Shown here: positions 27,541 to 37,500 of the stretch, piece by piece
Layout of the letters: each line of letters begins with the position of its first letter
Position numbering within the stretch: position 1 is the stretch's first letter
NCBI GenBank assembly: GCA_963850345.1
Contig: CAWKKW010000002.1
Coordinates: forward strand, 1-64,000
Reading direction: 5' to 3'
Source: CAWKKW01 sp963850345
GTDB taxonomy: Bacteria > Acidobacteriota > Terriglobia > Terriglobales > Acidobacteriaceae
Length of the DNA: 64,000 bases
Made by a program: the position numbers and the translations under genes
The notes under the pieces: generated by a model
Databases searched by the model: none
The model's input: only the letters and a program-made list of their open reading frames with translations
Told to the model about the DNA's origin: nothing

Positions 27541-28245
27541 TCAGCTCTGCTTGGCTCGAATGCGCTGAATCCGGAAATTGGAGAAGACGAAATCAAATCC
27601 GGCAGCGTCCACTAGTTTGTCTGTCGTAGCATCTTCGCCATACGCCGGCCCAGTCAAGGAGACGAAGGCCCGAACCGGATGACCAAGATGCTGCTGGAAC
27701 TGCTGTTGAGAGCCAACGATTTCTTCTTCCCTGGTCGCGACCGGAAGGAGGGATAGCTGAGTATGCGAGCGGGTATGACACGCGATCACATGCCTCTGGT
27801 CAATCTTACGCAGTTCCTCCCAGGTGAGTGCGTATCGCCCATCCGGGTATTCTCGCGTGAGCATATCGATGTCATGGCCTCCGGCAAACTGCAGTTGATC
27901 CTGAATGGGAGCATTCACGAAGCCTGTGATCACAAAAAACCAGCCAATGAAACCGTGCCGTTCCACCAATGGCAAAAGAACGTCGTAGCCATTCCGATAG
28001 CCCTCGTAGATGGAAACGATTAGTCCGGGCTTTGACTTATGCCACTTACCGGTTGTCAGGTATTTCTCAAGTTCGTCCTGGTTCACCGAAGTAAAGTACT
28101 GGCTGTAATGCGCAAGTTCTCGGTCGAACTGATCTGCCTTCGATTTGGGAGCATTGTGGAAGTTTACAGCGCGAATGACGGGACGAGTCGCGTATAGATG
28201 TTCAAGTTCACTGGCGCGTTGATCGAAAGTTTCGCTCGCGCTCAT
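27541..28245 (-). CDS. NodB-fold polysaccharide-deacetylase-like protein with degenerate active site
   Basis: A 234-residue protein with the layout of carbohydrate esterase 4. The usual TFDDG motif is replaced by SIYEG at residues 78-82, so the catalytic-base aspartate is tyrosine and the metal aspartate is glutamate. The metal histidines H157 and H161 (HTRSH) remain, and the GPAY region resembles motif 3. The late LxxH motif is not evident. It may be an inactive binder or have altered chemistry. The ATG at 28245 has GGAGG upstream and overlaps the stop of the preceding small exported protein by four bases. No signal peptide is present in this chain. Confidence 0.72.
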   Translation of the reverse strand: MSASETFDQRASELEHLYATRPVIRAVNFHNAPKSKADQFDRELAHYSQYFTSVNQDELEKYLTTGKWHKSKPGLIVSIYEGYRNGYDVLLPLVERHGFIGWFFVITGFVNAPIQDQLQFAGGHDIDMLTREYPDGRYALTWEELRKIDQRHVIACHTRSHTQLSLLPVATREEEIVGSQQQFQQHLGHPVRAFVSLTGPAYGEDATTDKLVDAAGFDFVFSNFRIQRIRAKQS

Positions 28246-28676
28246 CTTGCCTCCACAGTGCGGCCAACGGTGAAGTCCCGATCCGCCAGTACTTCTATGA
28301 TCGGAGCTACATCTTTCGCTTGAGGGTGAGGCTCTATCTGTGTCCATGCTTCCGCGTTGCGACGAAGCTCAGAGGCAAGAGCTGCATTCATCGCGGTCAA
28401 AGTGACCTTCGCTGCACCGTGGGAGGATTTACTCTTCGCTAGGTCCTCGCAACCTAAGAACATTGGGATACCTTCTTCAGAGTAGGCGCGCGGCTTGAGC
28501 CGATCGAGATCTTTGCGCAGGCGCTCTTCGACGCTTGACTTCGACTTCCTGCCGGCAGGAAGAGCCTTGTCTAGCGTGACCTGGGCTTCAAGCAGACGCA
28601 GTGGTCTTGAGACCGAGTTAGCGACTCCGCTCAACGCGGTGAGACCGATGGTTATGAGTGCACTCCGCCGATTCAT
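28242..28676 (-). CDS. Small exported hypothetical protein
   Basis: A 144-residue protein starting MNRRSALIT, with a twin-arginine-like n-region, a short hydrophobic core and likely cleavage near residue 20-30. The rest is Lys/Arg/Glu-rich, probably helical, with one cysteine (GCEDL). I do not recognise the family. It is translationally coupled by ATGA to the NodB-like gene downstream, so the two probably work together. Overlap and composition support it as real. Confidence 0.55.
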   Translation of the reverse strand: MNRRSALITIGLTALSGVANSVSRPLRLLEAQVTLDKALPAGRKSKSSVEERLRKDLDRLKPRAYSEEGIPMFLGCEDLAKSKSSHGAAKVTLTAMNAALASELRRNAEAWTQIEPHPQAKDVAPIIEVLADRDFTVGRTVEAR

Positions 28677-28810
28677 CAGGAACTAGCTCCTCACTCTTAG
28701 ATTCCGCTCTATCGCAGGTGCTGAAGAACTCACAATATAGCTGCTATGCCAGCACCGGTCAACGCTTAGGCTCTGCTGCATACTTTGAGTGAGTCTCGCG
28801 GTCAAGCTTA

Positions 28811-30166
28811 TCAAGCCGGCGTGGTGGTGATCGTCTCGAGCCCATTTGAGTTCGGGCCTGTTTCGCGAATCCGTAGAAGAATCGCGAATGCGAAGCCTAC
28901 AAATCCAAGCAGCGAAAATATCAACATACCAGGCCTGTATCCGTTCAGATTTTCGAGCCCGGCGTGTCCGTAATCATTAGCTTTACCGATCAACAGGTTC
29001 AGCGCAAAGAAACCGACCTGCTCGATGAGGGTCATGAGCGCATAAGCAGTGCCAAGCCGCTTCGGTTCCACGATGTAGGCGACGGACGGCCACATTACTG
29101 CAGGAATCACCGAGAAGGCAATGCCCATCATGCAGAGAGGGATGAAGAGGGAAATGTTGGTATACCCCATCAGCAGGTAGACCGGCATGAGCAGGATCGA
29201 AGCGAACATCATGAAAAATGCTCGCATTCCAATTCTGTCAGAAAGCAGGCCGACGAGCGGAGTTGCGATCATGGCGGAGAGGGGCAGCATGCTGTTAAAC
29301 ATCCCCGCGCGCTGATGCGCCAGAATGTGCATGGCTTCAGAAGCACCAATGCCGCCATGATTCACCAGGATTTTGTTGGTGAGGAAATCGATCGCGAAAG
29401 TGCGGAAGGGAAAGATTGCGGAGTAGAAGGTTAAGCAGAGTCCGACCACCAGCCAGTACGAGCGATCAAAGCGAAGGAAATGCGCGAAGCGAAGACTTTC
29501 AGAAGCATTCGCCTTTTCCGGTTCGTACATTCCGCGGACCCGACTCTCGAGCGCCCAGTAAATTCCCGAGCACACCACCGCCAGGACTCCCGCGCCCACC
29601 GCAAGCAGGAGCGGTCCTTGCCAACTTGCCTGACTCGTCGTTTCGTTAGGATAAAAAATCTTATGAGCCCAGGTCGGCGAGTTATCGGCAACTACAGACG
29701 CCATGCGCGAAATTGTGATCTTGATCCCGAAGGCGAAGCTCAGCTCTTTACCTTTAAACCATTTTGCGACAACGGTTGTGGCCGCGACGATCACGGACTC
29801 ACCGCCTAGACCGAGAACAGTTCTGCCCGCGATCATCATGCCGGGGACACCTCGAAATGCGGTGAGTGCGGCGCCCAGCAAGCAGATCATGGAAAAGACC
29901 GTAATGGCCTTCTTGGTGCCTATCTTATCGATGACGATCCCGCCGATGAGCAGCGTCAAGATCGCGGAGACGCTATAGGCGGAGTTCAGCCAGCCGAATG
30001 CCGTCGCTGAGAAACCTAGCTGTCGGATGAAAATGCGCTCGAGCGGGTTGATGCTGTCATATATGTAGTGGCAACTACCCATAGCCACACTGACAAACAA
30101 CAACACGATCCAACGATAAAGCCGCGACGGTTCCTGCGCGGTGACCTCGGCTTGAGCCGGTACCAT
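28811..30166 (-). CDS. Major facilitator superfamily transporter
   Basis: A 451-residue membrane protein with about twelve hydrophobic segments. GGIVIDKIGTKK near residues 78-89 and GLLSDRIGMR in the second half are the paired MFS loop motifs. A long loop with 'PNETTSQASWQG' lies in the middle of the N-terminal half. The substrate is unknown. The group with two lysine-rich loops and this loop length resembles broadly specific or MFSD1-like porters. Two starts are close: GTG at 30172 and ATG at 30166; I chose the ATG. It may belong with the two preceding minus-strand genes but is separated from them by 134 bases. Confidence 0.82.
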   Translation of the reverse strand: MVPAQAEVTAQEPSRLYRWIVLLFVSVAMGSCHYIYDSINPLERIFIRQLGFSATAFGWLNSAYSVSAILTLLIGGIVIDKIGTKKAITVFSMICLLGAALTAFRGVPGMMIAGRTVLGLGGESVIVAATTVVAKWFKGKELSFAFGIKITISRMASVVADNSPTWAHKIFYPNETTSQASWQGPLLLAVGAGVLAVVCSGIYWALESRVRGMYEPEKANASESLRFAHFLRFDRSYWLVVGLCLTFYSAIFPFRTFAIDFLTNKILVNHGGIGASEAMHILAHQRAGMFNSMLPLSAMIATPLVGLLSDRIGMRAFFMMFASILLMPVYLLMGYTNISLFIPLCMMGIAFSVIPAVMWPSVAYIVEPKRLGTAYALMTLIEQVGFFALNLLIGKANDYGHAGLENLNGYRPGMLIFSLLGFVGFAFAILLRIRETGPNSNGLETITTTPA

Positions 30167-30403
30167 CTTCACGGGTATCCGTCCTCAGCCTCGGAGCATT
30201 TTTTGAAATAGGAAGCGATACGAAGCATCTGAACGCAAATACTAGTACATACATTCTGTTTGGTTCAACTAAGCCGAATGCACATGTTTGTTTTCACGCT
30301 GCGTTCAGACAGGAGCTCTCTGGTTTTCACTCGCGGGCGCGATCAGAGGAGGAGAAGCCTGTGAAGGCTCAGAACCTGCTTCTTGCTTCGAAAGGATTGC
30401 GGC

Positions 30404-31834
30404 TTAATACTTGGCGTGTGCCGGCATGAGCAGTGCCGGTAGTCGTGATGGATGCTTATTCTCAAGACGGCGCATGCGCAGCATCCAGACCAAGCCGAGA
30501 GTCAACGCGGAACCGAGAGCGGCGATTGCACGACCGATCCAGAGACCGCGAAGCTCCATGCGGACGTTGAAGCAAAGCCAATAAGAGATGGGCATCCCGA
30601 GTAACCAATACCAGACGCTATTCACCAGGAAGACTGTGCGGGTATCACCCAGACCAGTAAGTGCTCCCCCGAGAGCTGCGCCTCCCGCATCCCCAAATTG
30701 AAGAATGCCGCAGATAAGAAAGATGGGAGCGGCGGCCGCCACGACTGCGGGATCGTTGGTGTACAGGCTGCCCCAGACCTGCGGAAAGCCCGCGAAACAG
30801 AGTGCAGCAATGGTGATGTATCCCATGCCAAGCAACAGGCTTGCACGAGTGGACCGGCGCACCTGCGACAAACTGCCGCGTCCGGCGCTCTGTCCAACGC
30901 GGACAATCGTGGCATACGAGAGACCCAGCGGAACCATGTATACGAAGGCATCGAGGTCGAGGACCACCTGATGGGCTGCCAGCCAGCGGGAACCGAGACG
31001 GGAACAAAGGATCGACATGTACATGGACACGCCGAGGTCCGTGATGCTTTCCAAGGAAGCTGGCCAGCCAATCACGAACATGGCTCGTAAGCGGCCCAGA
31101 TCTGGTCGCATGAGAGCCCAGCGAAAACTCTGACCCGACTTCCGCAAGGCTATCAGCGTTGCGATGAGGACCGGGACCAGCATATACACCCGAACAATGC
31201 AGGTGGACCACCCCGAACCTGCGATTCCCAGTGGATGTGCACCCAAGTGGCCATATAACAAAGCCCAATCGCCTACAAAGTTGACTAAGCTAGATGTAAT
31301 CAGTGAAAACATGATCAGCATGACACGGTCGAGCGCTTGTAGATATTGTCGCAGTGCCATGTACAAAAGCAGTGGGCCACTTGACCAGATCAGAGCTTGC
31401 AGGTAACGAGCGGTTTCCGCACGAATGTCCGCCGGCGTCCCGGCATACGCAAGGAGCGGCAAGGCTGCGAGTGTTACGAGCATGACCAGGGGTGTGCCCA
31501 CAACGACGAACCACAGAGATTGTGCAAGGTTGCGGGTGCAGTCCTGTTCGTCGCCTCTTCCATAGGACTGCGCGGCCAGAGTATTCAAGCCGGTAAGTAG
31601 CTTGATCACGCAAAACGCAACCGTGTAGAAGATGGTATTCCCAAGCGAGGAGGCCGAGATAGACAAAGCAGAATGGGGCAAACGGCCAATCATGAGAGCG
31701 TCCACAATGTAAGTGGACATCCAGCCCAGCTCACCTAGAGCGAGAGGAGCTCCCAACCTCCCAGTTAGTTTCAATTCGGAGCGAAGCGTCTCCCCAATCT
31801 GGGCACGCATGTCTTGGCTTCTACCTATGATCAT
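30404..31834 (-). CDS. MATE family efflux transporter
   Basis: A 476-residue protein with about twelve membrane helices in two MatE halves. The N-terminal pattern PLALGELGWMSTYIVDALMIGRL and the NTLAAQSYGRGD segment are characteristic of NorM/DinF-like MATE exporters. It should expel cationic drugs or metabolites using Na+ or H+. An internal ATG at residue 9 (MRAQIGE) is an alternative start. It stands alone between the MFS gene and the SSB gene and shows no sign of a linked regulator. Confidence 0.87.
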   Translation of the reverse strand: MIIGRSQDMRAQIGETLRSELKLTGRLGAPLALGELGWMSTYIVDALMIGRLPHSALSISASSLGNTIFYTVAFCVIKLLTGLNTLAAQSYGRGDEQDCTRNLAQSLWFVVVGTPLVMLVTLAALPLLAYAGTPADIRAETARYLQALIWSSGPLLLYMALRQYLQALDRVMLIMFSLITSSLVNFVGDWALLYGHLGAHPLGIAGSGWSTCIVRVYMLVPVLIATLIALRKSGQSFRWALMRPDLGRLRAMFVIGWPASLESITDLGVSMYMSILCSRLGSRWLAAHQVVLDLDAFVYMVPLGLSYATIVRVGQSAGRGSLSQVRRSTRASLLLGMGYITIAALCFAGFPQVWGSLYTNDPAVVAAAAPIFLICGILQFGDAGGAALGGALTGLGDTRTVFLVNSVWYWLLGMPISYWLCFNVRMELRGLWIGRAIAALGSALTLGLVWMLRMRRLENKHPSRLPALLMPAHAKY

Positions 31835-32113
31835 TGGGACCGGTGATGTAAACGCTAACTCCCTCTCGCGAATTAAGATGCGAGTTTCGAGTTAACCACT
31901 TAAGGTAATCTCGTTAACATCGAAAAAGTAGGATGCATTTGCGTTGGCTTGGAAATGAACTATGCCGGGCTGAGCTATCTCGTGCAAACCCCTTCCGCTT
32001 CGCCAGCCTCGGTGGAAATCGTTATTCGCGGCTAAGGCAAAATGGGTGGATGCGCGTTCGGCGCATCCGGCCAAGCCGAGGACTACTCGTGGTCGGCTCC
32101 ATCTGTTGGATCA

Positions 32114-32449
32114 TCAGCAGCCTCTACTTTGGAGAGGCTTCATGCTAATGGCGTGGACCTCTGCGATCCGCTGCTTGCAGGTGGTGCCTTTGACCTCATC
32201 TCCCTCGCGATACTGGAGGATGCCCTCCAGGGTGACGAGTTGCCCCTTCTGGAGAGGTTTGGCGAGTTTCGAAAGGTTTCTCCAGGCGAAGACGCGGTGC
32301 CATTCGGTGCGCGTTTCGTAGTCGCCTTTGTCGTTCTTCCAGCTCTCCTGGGTTGCAATGTTGAGGACGACGTACTCACGGTCGTTCTGAGCTGTTTTGG
32401 CTTCTGCGTTCTGTGCTAGGCGGCCGATGAGGATGACTTTGTTGAACAT
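32114..32449 (-). CDS. ssb: Short single-stranded DNA-binding protein
   Basis: A 111-residue OB-fold protein. MFNKVILIGRLAQNAE at the N-terminus and the EWHRVFAWRNLSKLA segment are clear SSB signatures. It ends in LQSRGC and lacks the glycine-rich linker and acidic tip that recruit repair proteins, so it is a truncated or accessory SSB, not the main replicative one. GGAG lies nine bases before the ATG at 32449; the longer frame to 32677 is a shadow. It has no neighbours of replication function. Confidence 0.85.
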   Translation of the reverse strand: MFNKVILIGRLAQNAEAKTAQNDREYVVLNIATQESWKNDKGDYETRTEWHRVFAWRNLSKLAKPLQKGQLVTLEGILQYREGDEVKGTTCKQRIAEVHAISMKPLQSRGC

Positions 32450-32926
32450 GGTACTTAGCTCCGTCTTCTTTGGTGTGTCCACTATCTGCGGTACAGTCTG
32501 GCCCGAAGGGTGTGCCGTCGCGACCCGCTTCTTCGGCGACTGGACTGGATCTGCGGAATGGGACCCGAACTTGCTGTGGGGAAGGAGTCTGCACCTCTTG
32601 AGAGGCGCGCACCGCATTTTGGTAAAGAGAGCGTGCGTCCGAAGGCTGGGGTGTTGTGAGCGCGGCACGCTCAACACAGATAAAAAGGCAAACCGGAAGG
32701 GAGCGCCCAGTTCAAACCGGCCTCCCTCATGACGTGAGTAGCAGAAGCCAGCTCAGAAACTGGAAGAGGGTCAATCCCAACGCAACAGGCAAGGACGAAT
32801 ACGGGACTTGAAGCACTGATACTCATCGCTCGAACCATCTCCTCGCCTTCTCCTCGCCTTCTCCATCGTTCTCCGGATGTAAGCAGCACCGCGCAAGATG
32901 GGATCCAGATCTCCTCGCTGCACACA
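32450..32926. other. Gap before decayed GH2 fragment
   Basis: No gene is recognised. Short frames are without motifs. Given the broken GH2 remnant directly to the right, this may be decayed DNA. Confidence 0.3.
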
Positions 32927-33322
32927 ATGCTTAAAAAAAATTACGGGCTAGCCGCGGAGAGTCCAGAGCGCGCCTGCTTGGCGGCTGCTGATTTCTGTGA
33001 GTTGCCCATGGTTCGTGACTGGATGGGCCAAAACAGCGAAGAGAACTGTGATGCGCTAGCGGACAAATACGGGCTTATGGTTTGGAACGGTTTCTGGGAG
33101 TCCACCCAGCGATACAACCTCGAAGCGCAAGATCCGCAGCTCTTCTTAAAAAATGCGCGCGATTCCATTCTGCACTTTCGCCATCATCCATCCGTAGTAC
33201 TCTGGTGCGGCCGCAACGAAGGCGTACCGCAGCCCATCATCAATGAGGGTTTAGGGGACGATGGACCTGCGATCGGTATCAGGGGTTGGAATCTCGAGAC
33301 ACGAACCATCCACTTGAAATGA
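32927..33322 (+). pseudogene. Fragment of a GH2 beta-mannosidase/glucosaminidase-like enzyme
   Basis: A 131-codon open frame that covers only the middle of a GH2 catalytic barrel. 'ADKYGLMVW', 'FLKNARDSILHFRHHPS' and 'LWCGRNEG' match the region around the acid/base glutamate (NE) of exo-glucosaminidase/mannosidase-type GH2 enzymes, which are normally about 850-900 residues. Everything upstream (sandwich domains) and downstream (nucleophile half) is missing or unreadable. A short further coding-like stretch follows in another frame (33326-33430), of unknown origin. I regard 32.9-33.5 kb as a decayed gene. Confidence 0.7.
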
Positions 33323-33536
33323 GGGGTGCCGTTTCGGACTTACGACGGCAAGAACGGCAAGGAAGTCACGATCGAGGAACACCGCGCCCGATGGATGCCA
33401 CGTTCTCCGCCTCTGCTTCAACCGGGAAAATGGCTTGCGCCGATTCGCTTTTCTCTGGCGAAGAGCGGGAGAGACAGGCCGAGTTCATCGAGCGCCGAGA
33501 GGAAGACGTCTTGCACCGAGGATGCTGGTCGCGATC

Positions 33537-34427
33537 TTATGCCAGCGCCAGGTTCATGTTGCTGATAGCTTCGTCAACCTCTTGCGTGGACTTGAAGCCA
33601 ATCGTCGCGCTGTGAACCCCTGCATTCTGAAAAGCGAACTTCATCGCCTTCACTCGGTCGTCGTGACTATTCTGGAACTGGCCGCCGCCACACAGCTTCA
33701 TGCCGATCACACCCAGCCCTTCATTCTTCAACGTGTGGATGTGGTCCACCACTTCGCTTACGTTGGCGGGGTGGTTCGTGTCTTCGTAGGTCGGCCCGTC
33801 CATGCGCGAGCCGTTGTGGTTGATGCGGATCAATCCTACGTCGAGCCATTGTGTGCCGGGCATCTGGCGCAGAGCCGGCAGCCCGTGCACTGAGGCGCCA
33901 TGGGTGCGGACGACCTTTCTTTGCTGTGCTGCCAAAATCCCATCCTGCCAGCGCTTCGTGGTCTCCGGCCAGTCAGCCGAGTGTTGCCAGTGCAGCAACA
34001 TGATGTCGAAGTACTCGGTCTGGGAAGTGCGCCGCAGCTCGTCAAATTTTGCCTGCGGATCAATGCCCTCGTGGAACGTAGTCACTTTAGTCATCAGTTG
34101 ATAGCTATCGCGCGGCAAGCCTTTGAGTGCCTCGCCCAGCATCGCCGGGGTCTGGTAAGCCTCCGCCGTCTCGAAGAAGCGAATGCCGTGATCGTATGCA
34201 TAGTGCACCAGTCGCGTGAACTCCTGCTGCCCGAGCCCGGCCTGCACGGCACCGCCGTCGGTCCCGGTTCCGAAGGCCAGCCGCGTCACTTGCACCTTGG
34301 AGCGGCCCAGCACCACGGTGTCGGTAGCGGTGCGCCGGGCAGCGCCCAGCGGAAGAGATCCTATGGTCGCCATGGCTCCGGCGGCCATACCTGTTTTGAG
34401 GAAACTACGCCGTGTGATTGGACTCAT
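33537..34427 (-). CDS. Tat-exported aldo/keto reductase
   Basis: A 296-residue protein. The twin-arginine signal RRSFLK at residues 6-11 is textbook and is followed by an alanine-rich core. The aldo/keto reductase barrel has catalytic tetrad positions E86 (usually Asp, in FFETAEAY), Y91, K114 and H146. The GIKxxG-like IGMKLCG segment follows. Export with a folded cofactor suits the Tat route and suggests a periplasmic oxidoreductase acting on sugars or sugar derivatives. GGAGG lies five bases before ATG 34427. It is divergent from the beta-helix enzyme gene. Confidence 0.87.
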   Translation of the reverse strand: MSPITRRSFLKTGMAAGAMATIGSLPLGAARRTATDTVVLGRSKVQVTRLAFGTGTDGGAVQAGLGQQEFTRLVHYAYDHGIRFFETAEAYQTPAMLGEALKGLPRDSYQLMTKVTTFHEGIDPQAKFDELRRTSQTEYFDIMLLHWQHSADWPETTKRWQDGILAAQQRKVVRTHGASVHGLPALRQMPGTQWLDVGLIRINHNGSRMDGPTYEDTNHPANVSEVVDHIHTLKNEGLGVIGMKLCGGGQFQNSHDDRVKAMKFAFQNAGVHSATIGFKSTQEVDEAISNMNLALA

Positions 34428-34575
34428 CTCAGCCTCCGCGGCTCAAGCCGGTGGGCGAGCCGAATGACTGGATGTTAGCACGCGCGCTGCAACAATTCGA
34501 TCCCGGGCGGTCGTAACCGGTTCCGGTATGCTGGATGGCGCAGTTCAGCTCGATCTCTCACCTGCCCGGAGTCCC

Positions 34576-37500
34576 ATGAAGAAAGCTGTACTGGTCGCCG
34601 TCACGCTGTGCTTTTGCGTACGCCTTTTTGCCGCATCCGTTATCACCACCCGTCTGGACGACCCTAAGGCGATTAATGTAGATCCCCCTGCGACGAATGT
34701 GGACAGTTCCGCCGCGCTGCAGGCCGCCATCGACAAGGCCTCGAGCACCGGGCGGGAAGGCATCGTTTTCGTCCCGGCGGGCCGTTACGTCATCACGCGA
34801 ACCATCTATTTGTGGCCGGGTGTGCGGCTCATCGGGTATGGCGCTACGCGTCCCGTATTTATGCTTCCGCCGAATACGCCAGGCTTTCAGAAAGGGATCG
34901 GCGTGATGGTCATGTTCACCGGACTCACACCAGAGGAGCGGCCGCGGGCAGGAGATCGCATCGCGTTTCCTCCTCCAGGATCGGTGCCGCCGAACAACAA
35001 CGTGGCCGACGCGAATCCGAACACCTTTTATTCGGCGATGAGCAACATCGACATGGAGATCGGAGACGAAAATCCTGCTGCGGTCGCAGTGCGCTTCCAC
35101 GTGGCGCAACACTCATTTCTAACTCACATGGATTTCCACGTGGGATCAGGCCTGGCCGGGGTTTACCAGGCGGGAAATGAGGCGGAGGATCTGCGCTTCT
35201 ACGGAGGGCGATACGGAATTCTCACGGAGAAGACCTCGCCGGCCTGGCAGTTCACGCTCATTGACTCGGTGTTCGAGGGGCAAAAGGAAGCAGCCATCCG
35301 GGAGCATGAAGCCGGGTTGACGTTGATCCGCGATACCTTTCACGATGTGCCCAAAGCGATCGATATCGACGAAGGCTATCCTGATCAGCTTTGGGTGAAG
35401 GATTCGCGATTTAGCGACATCATCGGGCCGGTGGTGACGATCAGCCTGGAGAAAAGTCCGCTAACGGAGATCGGGTTTGAGAATGCAGTACTGAGCAACG
35501 CACCCATCTTCGCTAAGCTGCGCGAGAGCGGCAAGACCGTCCCAGGAAAGGGCGCGGTTTACGCGGTGAAAGACTTTACCTACGGGTTGATCGTGCCGGG
35601 CGAAGGCCGCATGGGGTCCATCGGCATGCGCTATGAGGCTGCAGCGATCTCCTCCTTACCTACGGCGCTTCCGCCCGCGATTCCAGTGCTGCCACCGAGC
35701 AAGGAATGGGTGAATGTGCACACGCTGGGAGTGAAGGGCGATGGTGCAACGGACGACACGGCTGCGTTGCAACAGGCAATCCGTGCGCATCGCGTCCTTT
35801 ATTTTCCCGGCGGCCATTACGTGGTGCGAGACACCCTTACGCTTAGGCCCGACACCGTGCTCATCGCGCTCCATCCCACACTCACGCAGATTGACTTGCT
35901 GGATGACGCTCCGGAATACCAGGGAGTGGGCGCGCCCAAGGCCGTGCTGTACGCTCCCCCAGGCGGAAACACCATCGTCAGCGGAATCGGAGTATTTGCG
36001 GGCGGGATCAACCCGCGTGCCGTAGCCATTCTGTGGAAGGCGGGCGGGCAGTCGCTGATTGACGACGTGCGCTTTCTCGGCGGCCACGGCAGCGGCGGCA
36101 ATCCTTACAACAACAACCACACGGCCGATGCTGACCTGCACAAGCGCTGGGACGGGCAGTATCCCAGCCTCTGGGTTGCCGATGGAGGCGGAGGAACATT
36201 CGCCGACATCTGGACGCCCAACACGTTTGCGCAATCAGGCTTTCTGGTATCGAACACGAAGACACCGGGGCATGTGTACGAGTTGTCGAATGAGCATCAC
36301 GTGAGGACCGAGATCAAGTTTGATCACGTGCAGAACTGGGACATCAACGCGCCCCAGACCGAAGAGGAGGCCGGGGAGAGCCCTGAAGCGCTTTCCATCG
36401 AGATGGATGACTGCCGCCATCTCACGATCGCAAACTATCACGGCTATCGCGTAACTCGTTCTCGGGCTCCCTTTTCGGTGGCAGTGCGTCTCTATCGATC
36501 GTCGGATATCCACTTCCGTAACGTCCATGTAAACGCGGAGAGCGGTTATGGCATCTGCGACGCGAATGGCTGCGGCACCTTCCTGCGTCTGAGTAAGTTC
36601 CCATATGAGAATGCACTGCAAGATATGACGCATCATCTCGAGGTGCGTGAACGCGAATTTGCAGCGCTCGACATCCCGGCTGATCCGCAGCCGCCTCAGC
36701 AGAGTGATCCCTCGGCTGTGCTGGAGAAGGGAACGACCCTAAAGAAGTTGGAGGACGGCTTCTTCTCTATCTCTGGAGCAGCGGTGGATGCCGCAGGCAA
36801 ACTCTATTTCGTAGACCACCACAACCAGCGCATCTGTGGCTGGTCCGCGAAGGAAGGCCTCACGGTGGAACGCGATAATGCGCTCGACCCGGTAAACCTG
36901 GCGTTTGACAGGTCAGGCAAACTGCTGGTGGTTTCGTCCGCTGGGCCGGAGACGACGGTGTATACGTTTCAACCCGTAAGTTCCGCCGAAGAGCTGACGG
37001 TTCTCAAGCCGCAGCCTCTGCAGTCTCACGACAGAGCCGCCGTGATAATTCCGGCGAATTGGTGGAACAACGGAGAATTCAAAGATCAATTGGATCTCGA
37101 GACCATGCGTTTCAAAACGCTGGCAGAGATGTTTGCCGAGGATGCGACCACTCCCAAGACGCGCGCATACGTCTCTGAAGATGGAAGCGTAATGCTGCCG
37201 GCGGGACGGGTGTTCCAGCAGGGTCCGGCGAATGAAACATCCGGCTGGCGATTCAGCGACAACGTTGATACGTATGGGTTCCTGGTCGCAGAGCCGGGCC
37301 ATCGGGTGTATGTCAGCAGCGAATCCGAGGACATTACCTACGCCGCGACCGCCCAACCGGACGGGACACTCGCGGACTTGAAGCCGTTTGCGCAAAGAGG
37401 AGGCGAGAGCGTGGCCGTAGATACGCGTGGGAACGTTTACGTCGCCAACGGGCAAATCTTCGTCTACGCGCCCGACGGTCACCAGATTGCCGAGATCGAT

